Shown in pieces: positions 1 through 5,132 of a stretch of 5,132 nucleotides of DNA. The stretch covers positions 1 through 5,132 of the forward strand of contig JAKAYN010000067.1 of NCBI GenBank assembly GCA_021826785.1, given 5' to 3'. The notes under the pieces are model-generated. The model made no database searches and had not been told where the DNA came from. It saw only the letters and a list, made by a program, of their open reading frames with translations. How positions within the stretch are numbered: position 1 is the stretch's first letter; every line of letters starts with the position of its first letter. This DNA is from Thermoplasmata archaeon (lineage in GTDB: Archaea > Thermoplasmatota > Thermoplasmata > Thermoplasmatales > Thermoplasmataceae). Made by a program: the position numbers and the translations under genes.

Positions 1-284
1 ATGACATGTGTTAGAGAGCAGGAGATGACAGTGCCTTTAAAATAATAGCAGATAATAAAAAATCAACAATAAGGCAGGTTATACTTGCATGGATAATATC
101 AAAAGGATACTTTGCAATACCAAAAAGCAGTGTTGCAGAGCATGTCATTGAAAATGTAAGGGCCATGGATATTAATCTATCTAATGATGAAATATCAATG
201 ATAGATCATTATGTATCAAAATTTAACAAAAAATCATTAAAGGAACGCTATGGTTATCTTATATCATTTGCATCAAGATTTTAG
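1..284 (+). pseudogene. Aldo/keto reductase, C-terminal fragment with an in-frame stop (probably broken gene)
   Basis: Reading the frame that ends at the TAG at 282-284 gives 89 residues (from base 15) that resemble the last third of an NAD(P)H-dependent aldo/keto reductase. Visible features are a helix ending in LAWIISKG (residues 24-31), the cofactor-binding strand AIPKSS (34-39) whose Lys and Ser normally contact the NADP 2'-phosphate, then H43, E46 and N47 at the usual Arg/Asn positions, and the typical LSNDE (55-59) helix cap. The catalytic Asp, Tyr, Lys and His would lie upstream, outside the window. The frame is closed by TAG at 12-14, and no ATG, GTG or TTG follows until the ATG at 165, which would leave only 39 residues. 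Frame 1 is open from base 1 to the TAA at 43-45, so a 2-base slip in the AGAGAG run at 13-18 could join it to the reductase frame; a simple nonsense mutation is the alternative. The family assignment is fairly safe; the broken state depends on sequence upstream of the window. Confidence 0.65.
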
Positions 285-289
285 CAGAT

Positions 290-306
290 GTAAACTATTA
301 TATAAT
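290..306 (+). promoter_or_regulatory. Archaeal TATA box with upstream A-rich BRE for the ABC exporter operon
   Basis: TTATATAATA lies at 298-307, preceded by the A-containing stretch GTAAACTA (290-297) where TFB would bind. The box centre is about 28 bases before the ATG at 330, so transcription should begin at or next to the start codon. No Shine-Dalgarno sequence is near the ATG; the only AGGT (311-314) is too far away. This fits a leaderless mRNA, common in Thermoplasmatales. Confidence 0.6.
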
Positions 307-329
307 AACAAGGTATTTCATTTAACTTT

Positions 330-1166
330 ATGATTGAGCTAGTAAATTTAAGCAAAACCTATCCAGATGGAAAGGTTGCTGTTGATCATTTGAATTATAA
401 AATAGAAAGTGGAATCGTATCAATAATAGGCAGAAACGGTGCCGGTAAAACGACACTGCTCAGAATGCTTTCAACCCAGCTTAAGCCAAGCTCCGGGGAT
501 GCATTGATAGATGGCATAAGCATAGTTCATGAAACTGACAAGATAAGAAAAAAAATAGTTAGCATACCACAGGAGGCATCACCGATAGGCATACTAACGG
601 CATACGAACAGGTAAACATGTTTCTCACCGCCAGGGGATTTTCATTTCATGAGGCCAAGATTTCTGCGATAAACGCCTTAAAGGCTGTTGGCCTCGATGC
701 AATGCACAAGCCAACAGATACATTATCAGGCGGCATGAAGAGAAAGATGTTTGTTGCAATAGCACTTGCAGCAAATGCAGATACCGTATTCCTTGATGAA
801 CCAACAACCGGGCTTGATCCATTATCAAGATTCGAGGTCTGGTCTGCAATAAAAAAGCTTAGTGGCAACGTTATATTAACAACACATTATATGGAGGAGG
901 CCGAAGAACTATCAAAAAAGATATACATGATGGAGTCAGGCAAAATTATAAAATCCGGTTCCGTTGAAGAATTAATATCTGAAATGAAGAATCTTGCACG
1001 TATAGAATCTTATAAACCAATGGAGAACTCACATAAAATAGGTTCAATGTATATTAAATACGTGGATAAATCTGAGGCATACAAATACATAAAAATGGAT
1101 TACAATGTAAAACCCGTCTCAATAGAGGATTTATTCATAATGAGGGGTGTTGATCTTGAATCTTAG
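330..1166 (+). CDS. ABC-2 type export ABC transporter, ATP-binding subunit
   Basis: This 278-residue protein is the cytoplasmic ATPase of an ABC exporter; it binds the permease encoded next and drives transport by ATP hydrolysis. All nucleotide-binding motifs are present: Walker A GRNGAGKTT (34-42), Q-loop Gln81 in IPQEA, signature LSGGM (132-136), Walker B TVFLDEP (152-158) with catalytic Glu157, D-loop GLD (161-163) and switch His186 in TTHYMEEAEEL. Signature LSGGMKRK in place of LSGGQ, and THYMEEAE after the H-loop, are typical of the DrrA/NatA/CcmA-like class that works with ABC-2 permeases. Residues 215-278 form a C-terminal extension of the kind seen in DrrA-like subunits. The ATG at 330 is chosen because the protein then begins right at the usual first beta strand and a TATA box sits about 28 bases upstream. 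The stop overlaps the permease start. The substrate (drug, lipid, polysaccharide or ion) cannot be read from the sequence. Confidence 0.95.
   Translation: MIELVNLSKTYPDGKVAVDHLNYKIESGIVSIIGRNGAGKTTLLRMLSTQLKPSSGDALIDGISIVHETDKIRKKIVSIPQEASPIGILTAYEQVNMFLTARGFSFHEAKISAINALKAVGLDAMHKPTDTLSGGMKRKMFVAIALAANADTVFLDEPTTGLDPLSRFEVWSAIKKLSGNVILTTHYMEEAEELSKKIYMMESGKIIKSGSVEELISEMKNLARIESYKPMENSHKIGSMYIKYVDKSEAYKYIKMDYNVKPVSIEDLFIMRGVDLES
1143..1149 (+). promoter_or_regulatory. Shine-Dalgarno site inside the ATPase gene, setting the permease start
   Basis: AGGGGTG, containing the archaeal GGTG core at 1146-1149, ends six bases before TTG 1156-1158. That is a good distance for initiation at 1156, while the earlier candidates GTG 1147 and TTG 1150 overlap or touch the site. 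The site lies in the last codons of the ATPase gene, so the permease is probably translated by internal, SD-guided initiation on the shared mRNA. Confidence 0.5.
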
Positions 1167-1878
1167 GTTTATACTTTTAATGGCCTGGTACTATGGAATA
1201 AAAGCCATTAAACGTGGGCCATCATATTTAATAGCATCCCTGGCAACACCGCTAACGTTATTATTCCTTGTCTTTGTGCTTAGCCATGGTGCCCTTGTAA
1301 AATTTGCGATAGTTGGCGGCCTTATAGCCTTTGTTGGTTCAGTTGGGCTTTCAAGTGCAGGTGATGCAGCTTTTATGCGGCTTCAGCTCAGGGTACAGGA
1401 TATGTACGTTGCAAGCAATGTAAAACCATTCGATTACATGATGGCATTTACATTCAGCTATCTTGTTTTCTCAATTCCTGGCATAGTTTTGTATATTATA
1501 CTTGGATTGCACTATCATTTATTCGATCTTTATAACTCGCTTTACATGGTATTAATTATGATATCTTTAATACTCACAACAACATCAATATCATTTATAA
1601 TAGCCGGTTCAATAAAGCATTTAAGGAACATCTGGGGCATAACAGGAATATTATCAATACTTACAAGCATACTTCCACCAACATTTTATCCGTACTATTA
1701 TATACCAAAACCATTCCTATACCTTTTATCGTTATCACCGACAACACCTGCCGCCGTTCTTGTTCAGGGTGTTTTTAATCTGGCACCAATATTTAAGAAC
1801 ATGGTATACATAATAATCATAGAAACTGTATTTTACACTGTACTTGGTCTCTTTGCCATACGCTGGCGTGAAAACTGA
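1156..1878 (+). CDS. ABC-2 type transporter permease, partner of the upstream ATPase
   Basis: This integral membrane protein of about 240 residues should form, probably as a dimer, the channel of the exporter driven by the preceding ATPase. Six hydrophobic segments are visible, at about residues 24-42, 48-66, 95-118, 128-151, 159-175 and 215-235. A short amphipathic N-terminus with basic residues (KAIKRG) comes before the first, as in ABC-2 permeases. Between helices 5 and 6 the motif ILPPTFYP...IPKPFLYLLSLSPTTPAA matches the Pro-rich family pattern (LPP..YP...LP...L..LNP.T). The size fits the family (240-280). The coding region overlaps the ATPase gene by 11 bases from TTG 1156, which is preferred for its Shine-Dalgarno spacing; GTG at 1147 would add three residues. 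The tight overlap indicates one operon and translational coupling. Sequence conservation in this family is low, so the assignment rests on topology, the Pro motif and context; the substrate is unknown. Confidence 0.88.
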   Translation: MNLRFILLMAWYYGIKAIKRGPSYLIASLATPLTLLFLVFVLSHGALVKFAIVGGLIAFVGSVGLSSAGDAAFMRLQLRVQDMYVASNVKPFDYMMAFTFSYLVFSIPGIVLYIILGLHYHLFDLYNSLYMVLIMISLILTTTSISFIIAGSIKHLRNIWGITGILSILTSILPPTFYPYYYIPKPFLYLLSLSPTTPAAVLVQGVFNLAPIFKNMVYIIIIETVFYTVLGLFAIRWREN

Positions 1879-1887
1879 AATTAAAAT

Positions 1888-1902
1888 AGATAAATTTATA
1901 AG
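1888..1902 (+). promoter_or_regulatory. TATA box and BRE for the 52-residue membrane protein gene
   Basis: TTTATAAG at 1895-1902 follows the purine-rich AGATAAA (1888-1894), a good archaeal BRE-TATA pair. Its centre (about 1898) is 26-27 bases before ATG 1925, so the transcript would start at the start codon. It lies just after the permease stop at 1876-1878, giving the small gene a promoter independent of the exporter operon. Confidence 0.6.
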
Positions 1903-1924
1903 CTTCAATGTCGTATGTCTGACA

Positions 1925-2083
1925 ATGTCTCATTTTAGATTATTTCTTGGGATACCGGCATCAGTAACGATAATAGCAGTGGATTTTCTTGATTTCAGAG
2001 AAAATGAGACCCTGTCATTCATAATGCTCTTCCTTGGCATAGTGGTTTTCACATACTCAATAGCAGATTCAAAAAATAGTTAG
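1925..2083 (+). CDS. Small two-helix membrane protein of unknown function (52 aa)
   Basis: No known family is recognised. The 52-residue product has two hydrophobic segments, at about 4-19 and 30-46, joined by the acidic loop DFLDFRENE (20-28), and ends in a short polar tail (DSKNS). It would form a membrane hairpin. The open frame extends upstream to a TTG at 1844 inside the permease gene, but ATG 1925 is chosen because a TATA box at 1895-1902 is placed exactly for a leaderless transcript starting there, and because the extension has no ribosome site and lies on the 3' end of another gene. It follows the permease by 46 bases, so it could be an accessory exporter subunit, but its separate promoter argues against a fixed link. 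The TAG overlaps by four bases the stop of convergent argF. It may still be a chance reading frame; the promoter fit and the hydrophobic pattern are the main support. Confidence 0.55.
   Translation: MSHFRLFLGIPASVTIIAVDFLDFRENETLSFIMLFLGIVVFTYSIADSKNS
2071..2076 (-). terminator. Possible oligo-T terminator of argF
   Basis: On the minus strand a run of six T lies 4-9 bases past the argF stop codon, inside the end of the convergent small gene. Short U tracts are enough for termination by archaeal RNA polymerase, but six T in AT-rich DNA is modest evidence. Confidence 0.3.
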
Positions 2084-2985
2084 GATAATAATTTATATAT
2101 TATTCCTTTTTCTGAATAAATACGGTTTTCAGCCTCATCAAAAACAACGCTGTGAATTCCGTCTATAACACCGGAAGTTACCTCAAGACCACGGTGTGCA
2201 GGGAGGCAGTGCATGAATATGTAATCTTTGTTTGCATTCTCAGCTAAGTCCTCATTTACCTGGTATGGCATGAAGATTTTCTCCTTTTTCTCCCTTTCAC
2301 TTTCCTCACCCATTGAAACCCAGACATCGGTGTATATTATATCAGATGATTCCACTGCAATTCTCGGCTCCCTGGTAATCTCTATTTTATTTCCTGTTTT
2401 AAGTGATATTTCTTTAGCCTGCCTTAGTATTTCTGGATTCGGATCAAAACCCTCGGGGCATGCTATTGATATGTCAATTCCAAGAATGGATGCGCCGAGC
2501 AGCAGTGAATTTGCCATATTGTTTCCATCACCTATGTATGCAAGCTTAAGCCCGCTAAGTTTATGTTTCTTCTCATAGACGGTCATAAAATCCGCGACAA
2601 TCTGCATTGGGTGCTCAAGATTATCAAGGGCATTTAGCACAGGCACTGTGGCATGTCTTGCGAGTTCAACAACATCATTATGGTTAAATGCACGGTACGA
2701 TATTATGTCAACAAACCTTGATAGAACCATGGCTGTGTCCGCAATTGTCTCGCCACGGCCAATCTGCATATCATTCGGATTTAAATATATTGCATGTCCA
2801 TTGAGCTGCTCCATGGCAACCTCCAGTGAGTTCCTTGTTCTTGTGCTTGGCTTTTCAAAGATCATTGCCAAAATCTTTTTTTCAGAAAATTTAATTGTTC
2901 TATCCTTCTTTAATTTTATTGAAAGCTCTATTATATCCTCCAGATCATCCTTCATATCATATACAGATATTATATCCCTCTTCAT
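2080..2985 (-). CDS. argF: Ornithine carbamoyltransferase
   Basis: The 301-residue cytosolic enzyme transfers the carbamoyl group of carbamoyl phosphate to ornithine, making citrulline in arginine biosynthesis. The N-terminal carbamoyl-phosphate domain has FEKPSTRTR (43-51), with the STRTR loop, and HPMQ (125-128), the family's HPxQ. The C-terminal ornithine domain has TDVWVSMGEE (219-228), whose SMG loop and Asp bind ornithine, and HCLPAHRG (259-266), with the reactive Cys260. SMG and HCLP mark ornithine as substrate, against aspartate (pyrB) or putrescine carbamoyltransferases. Length is normal (300-335) and nothing is missing. ATG 2985 is the natural start, since residues 5-26 match the usual first helix region. 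No Shine-Dalgarno site precedes it. It follows the MFS gene by 21 bases, and a weak TATA-like element in that gene's last codons could give a leaderless transcript. Met in HPMQ, where Thr, Cys or Ile is usual, is a small variation. Whether it serves synthesis or arginine breakdown cannot be told; biosynthesis is more likely, as no arginine deiminase or carbamate kinase gene is nearby. Confidence 0.96.
   Translation of the reverse strand: MKRDIISVYDMKDDLEDIIELSIKLKKDRTIKFSEKKILAMIFEKPSTRTRNSLEVAMEQLNGHAIYLNPNDMQIGRGETIADTAMVLSRFVDIISYRAFNHNDVVELARHATVPVLNALDNLEHPMQIVADFMTVYEKKHKLSGLKLAYIGDGNNMANSLLLGASILGIDISIACPEGFDPNPEILRQAKEISLKTGNKIEITREPRIAVESSDIIYTDVWVSMGEESEREKKEKIFMPYQVNEDLAENANKDYIFMHCLPAHRGLEVTSGVIDGIHSVVFDEAENRIYSEKGIIYKLLS
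2083..2111 (+). terminator. Possible hairpin and T-run terminator of the small gene
   Basis: GGATAATA (2083-2090) can pair with TATTATTCC (2098-2106), giving about eight pairs with one bulged T around a seven-base loop. TTTTT follows at 2107-2111. It begins at the last base of the small gene's stop and lies within the last codons of argF on the other strand. The stem is mostly A-T, so it may be fortuitous. Confidence 0.35.
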
Positions 2986-3006
2986 GGATAAGTATAATTA
3001 ACATCA

Positions 3007-3016
3007 TTAAAAGCTT
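3007..3016 (-). promoter_or_regulatory. Weak TATA-like element upstream of argF
   Basis: On the minus strand AAGCTTTTAA lies 22-31 bases before the argF ATG, at the right distance for a leaderless transcript. It overlaps the stop codon of the MFS gene. The match to the archaeal TATA consensus is only partial, so read-through from upstream genes remains possible. Confidence 0.35.
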
Positions 3017-4332
3017 TGTTTTAATCTTAAAACAATGATTGGAACAATAGAGAGCAAATTTATTATGCCTATAAATATTAAAAAATATGATACAGAATTA
3101 AATATGTTCAAATGCTTATTTATGATAAATAGGTTTCCAAGGGAAACGTTGATGCCCGAGTATAAAAATATAAACACCGGTATCAATGATATTGAAAGCA
3201 AAAGTGATGTGTTTCTTATTATAAATAGAAGGCTGCTTGCATCGGTCCTTGTATCATCATATGAATCTGCCATAACGGTCGTTGATGGTGGCCAGTAGAT
3301 GGAACCGCCGGCGCCGGATATGAAAAGCATCTCAGGCATATAGTTCATGAATTTACCCATAATTATTATTGGAATCGATTCTGCAAGTGCACCAATGCCC
3401 ATGATTAAATAAGGCTTTTTTATGTAATCTGTTATATATCCGCCAATGGGATTAAATATTAAAGATGATACCGGATACCATATTATTAAAAATGACGCGT
3501 AAACAGGGCTGAAACCCAGATCAGTTTCAAAGTAAAGTGATAAAATGTAAATTACCGCAAAGAATGCAAAGGCCTCAAAAAATATTGACATTCCAAGCAA
3601 AACGGTTCTTAATTTTAATAATTTACGTGAAATAAAAGGATATCTTTTATATATTAAAGATCCAGGTATTATTAATATTATGCCCAATATTATAAGATAT
3701 GGATTTATAAAGGTTATGCCGACTATCAGTGGCAGTATCATGGCGGAAACAATAATTGAATAAACATCAGGCTTTTCAGATTTACTTGATGACGGTATAT
3801 ATTTCCATGCAAGTGGTATAGCGATAATGCCTATTGGAACGTTTATAATAAATATCAAACGCCAGTTTATTGATGCCATGTAGCCGCCTATTAATGGTCC
3901 AGCCATGGTTCCAATGGCCCATGAAATTGAATTTATGCCTATGGCTGTGGACTTTTTATCGTCAAATGCATCAAGTATCACAGGTATATCTGTAATTGAA
4001 AGAATGCCTGCACCAATTCCCTCTATAAATCTAAGAAATATCGATAGAACAATGGAGTTTGATATGGCAATTCCAAGTGATGATATTGAAAAGAGAATAA
4101 AACCATAGATGTATGATCTTCTTCTGCCAATTCTTTCTGTTATCTTTATGCCTGGTATTAATATTATTGTGGATGATATTATATATGCAACAAGAAATAA
4201 TGTTAAGGATGATATACTTCCATGAAGATCAATTCCAATAAACGGCAGTGCAAGGTATATTATAGTTGAATCTATTGCTGCCATTACAGTGCTCAGTGTT
4301 GTAACAAAAAGAATTTTGTATTTATTTTTCAT
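3007..4332 (-). CDS. MFS transporter, DHA2 (14-helix drug:H+ antiporter) type
   Basis: This 441-residue protein of the cytoplasmic membrane probably exports a drug, metabolite or other organic solute using the proton gradient. About fourteen hydrophobic segments can be counted, roughly at 7-32, 43-60, 74-90, 92-120, 131-153, 158-176, 190-208, 210-227, 243-267, 275-299, 307-325, 333-352, 366-391 and 415-435. Helix 1 has Asp21 in AAIDSTIIYLALP, the DHA2 pattern DxTIVNVALP. Motif A between helices 2 and 3 reads GIKITERIGRRRSYIYG (61-77). AGPLIGGYMA (144-153) in helix 5 is the antiporter motif C, followed by the family's WRLIFIINVPIG (157-168). It is shorter than most DHA2 members (450-550) because of short loops. 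ATG 4332 is the only start consistent with a short cytoplasmic N-terminus. It follows trxB by 14 bases with no clear TATA box or Shine-Dalgarno site, suggesting co-transcription. The substrate is unknown, and solute export linked to arginine metabolism cannot be excluded. Confidence 0.9.
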   Translation of the reverse strand: MKNKYKILFVTTLSTVMAAIDSTIIYLALPFIGIDLHGSISSLTLFLVAYIISSTIILIPGIKITERIGRRRSYIYGFILFSISSLGIAISNSIVLSIFLRFIEGIGAGILSITDIPVILDAFDDKKSTAIGINSISWAIGTMAGPLIGGYMASINWRLIFIINVPIGIIAIPLAWKYIPSSSKSEKPDVYSIIVSAMILPLIVGITFINPYLIILGIILIIPGSLIYKRYPFISRKLLKLRTVLLGMSIFFEAFAFFAVIYILSLYFETDLGFSPVYASFLIIWYPVSSLIFNPIGGYITDYIKKPYLIMGIGALAESIPIIIMGKFMNYMPEMLFISGAGGSIYWPPSTTVMADSYDDTRTDASSLLFIIRNTSLLLSISLIPVFIFLYSGINVSLGNLFIINKHLNIFNSVSYFLIFIGIINLLSIVPIIVLRLKQSF

Positions 4333-4346
4333 TAAAATCTTAAAAT

Positions 4347-5132
4347 TTATTTATGCATATTGTCCGTGTACATTGTTATCGCAGCGCGGCAACCATCACC
4401 AACGGCAGTTGCTATCTGCTCCTCGCTGCCTTTTACAACATCGCCAGCGGCATATATGCCAGGCACCGATGTTCTCATCTTATCATCAACTATGATAAAG
4501 CCGCGTTCATCCATTTTAACACCTGAACCCTTAAGGAAGTCCGTCTGTGGTACTATGCCAACGTAAACAAAGATTCCATCAACTTCTATTTCATTCTCCT
4601 TCTTTGTTTTTTTATCAATGTATCTTAGACCAGTTACCTTTTTACCATCGCCGAGAATTTCCTCGGTCTCGGCATTTAATATAAATGGAATATTCTTTTC
4701 CTTTATGGTTTCTACATAAGCATCCTCACATTTGTATCTATCCGAATGTGATATTATCTTTGTATCGCTTGCTATTCCATTTAAATATATTGCAGATATT
4801 GCGCCTGAGTTTCCACCACCAATAACTGCAACTTTTTTACCCTTAAATAGGTAACCATCACAGGTTGAGCAGTAAGAAACACCCTTGCCATAGTATTCAT
4901 TCTCTCCAGGAACACCAATCTTTCTATGTGTTGTTCCTGTTGTTATTATTATATACCTTGATGTAAAATCCTCACGGTTGGTTTTTATTTTAAATCCATC
5001 GTTTGTCTTTTCTATGGATCTTGCCTCAACCTCAGTGATTATTTTTGCATATTCCCTTGCATGCTTTTCAAATTCCCTTGCAAGGTCAGAACCCTCGATG
5101 GCCTTAAATCCAAGATAGTTCTCAACAAGAGG
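4347..5132 (-). CDS. trxB: Thioredoxin reductase (flavoprotein), 5' end outside the window
   Basis: The visible 261 residues are all but roughly the first 50-60 of a low-molecular-weight thioredoxin reductase, an FAD enzyme that reduces thioredoxin through a redox-active disulfide in the cytoplasm. Numbering from the window edge, the segment shows TTGTTHR (64-70) of the FAD domain, the active-site YCSTCDG (87-93) with Cys88 and Cys91, the nucleotide-binding VIGGGNSG (103-110), GIFVYVGIVPQT (186-197) and the C-terminal FAD motif GIYAAGDVV (225-233) followed by EEQIATAVGDGCRAA. The first FAD-binding GxGxxG lies beyond the window. At the position of HRRxxxR, which holds the NADPH 2'-phosphate, the sequence is HSDRYKC (129-135), so all three arginines are replaced. 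The Thermoplasma acidophilum enzyme is known not to use NADPH or NADH efficiently, and this protein may likewise use another donor. The C-terminus MHK is 14 bases from the MFS start, so trxB is probably the first visible gene of a minus-strand operon. Confidence 0.95.
   Translation of the reverse strand, partial: PLVENYLGFKAIEGSDLAREFEKHAREYAKIITEVEARSIEKTNDGFKIKTNREDFTSRYIIITTGTTHRKIGVPGENEYYGKGVSYCSTCDGYLFKGKKVAVIGGGNSGAISAIYLNGIASDTKIISHSDRYKCEDAYVETIKEKNIPFILNAETEEILGDGKKVTGLRYIDKKTKKENEIEVDGIFVYVGIVPQTDFLKGSGVKMDERGFIIVDDKMRTSVPGIYAAGDVVKGSEEQIATAVGDGCRAAITMYTDNMHK

Noticed and set aside
12..14. TAG in the reductase frame as a recoded pyrrolysine codon
   Set aside because: No pyrrolysine machinery or recoding element is visible, and the codon is not at a known pyrrolysine site of this family. 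Mutation or frameshift is simpler.
625..868. Minus-strand open frames of 73-74 codons inside the ATPase gene
   Set aside because: They cover the signature and Walker B region of the ABC ATPase in antisense, have no promoter or ribosome site, and give no recognisable protein.
1844..1924. Longer start (TTG 1844) for the small membrane protein, giving 79 residues
   Set aside because: The extra part overlaps the end of the permease gene in another frame, has no ribosome site, and is not needed given the TATA box set for ATG 1925.
2228..3001. Two plus-strand open frames of 116 and 117 codons opposite argF (2228-2578, 2648-3001)
   Set aside because: They lie opposite a complete, motif-rich argF. 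Their Ser-rich, low-complexity products resemble antisense translations of a coding gene, and no family motif was seen in either.
4333..4365. AT-rich stretch before the MFS gene as its own promoter
   Set aside because: The TATA-like bases on the minus strand sit about 16-24 bases before the ATG, too close for normal archaeal spacing, and match the consensus poorly.
3035..4566. Plus-strand open frames of 67-87 codons opposite the MFS and trxB genes
   Set aside because: These are antisense shadows of well-supported genes and show no domain pattern of their own. The one at 4289-4495 spans the trxB-MFS junction without any promoter.

Overview
The window is AT-rich DNA that looks like an acidophilic archaeon of the Thermoplasmatales, with Picrophilus or a close relative as the best guess. 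The signs are heavy use of ATA (Ile) and AGG/AGA (Arg) codons, archaeal TATA boxes about 27 bases upstream of ATG codons that have no leader or Shine-Dalgarno site, a GGTG-type ribosome site only at an internal operon gene, and a thioredoxin reductase lacking the classical NADPH motif, as known from Thermoplasma. The genus is inferred, not proven.

Layout, left to right. Bases 1-284 (+) hold the C-terminal third of an aldo/keto reductase, cut off from any start by an in-frame TAG at 12-14; it looks like a broken gene. Next is a two-gene (+) operon, 330-1878, encoding an ABC ATPase and an ABC-2 type six-helix permease that together make an exporter of unknown substrate. A small (+) gene, 1925-2083, with its own TATA box encodes a 52-residue two-helix membrane protein. 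Its stop overlaps by four bases the stop of a convergent gene.

The rest is on the minus strand, transcribed from right to left: thioredoxin reductase (trxB, 5' end outside the window), a 14-helix DHA2-type MFS transporter, and ornithine carbamoyltransferase (argF). The gaps are 14 and 21 bases, so co-transcription is possible, although argF also has a possible promoter of its own. The three have no obvious shared pathway: redox homeostasis, drug or solute efflux, and arginine synthesis.

No RNA gene, CRISPR array, insertion sequence or long repeat was seen, and no stretch above 300 bases lacks a gene. Nothing here amounts to a new multi-gene system. The points most worth a second look are the broken reductase, the altered NADPH site of the thioredoxin reductase and the leaderless mini-membrane protein.
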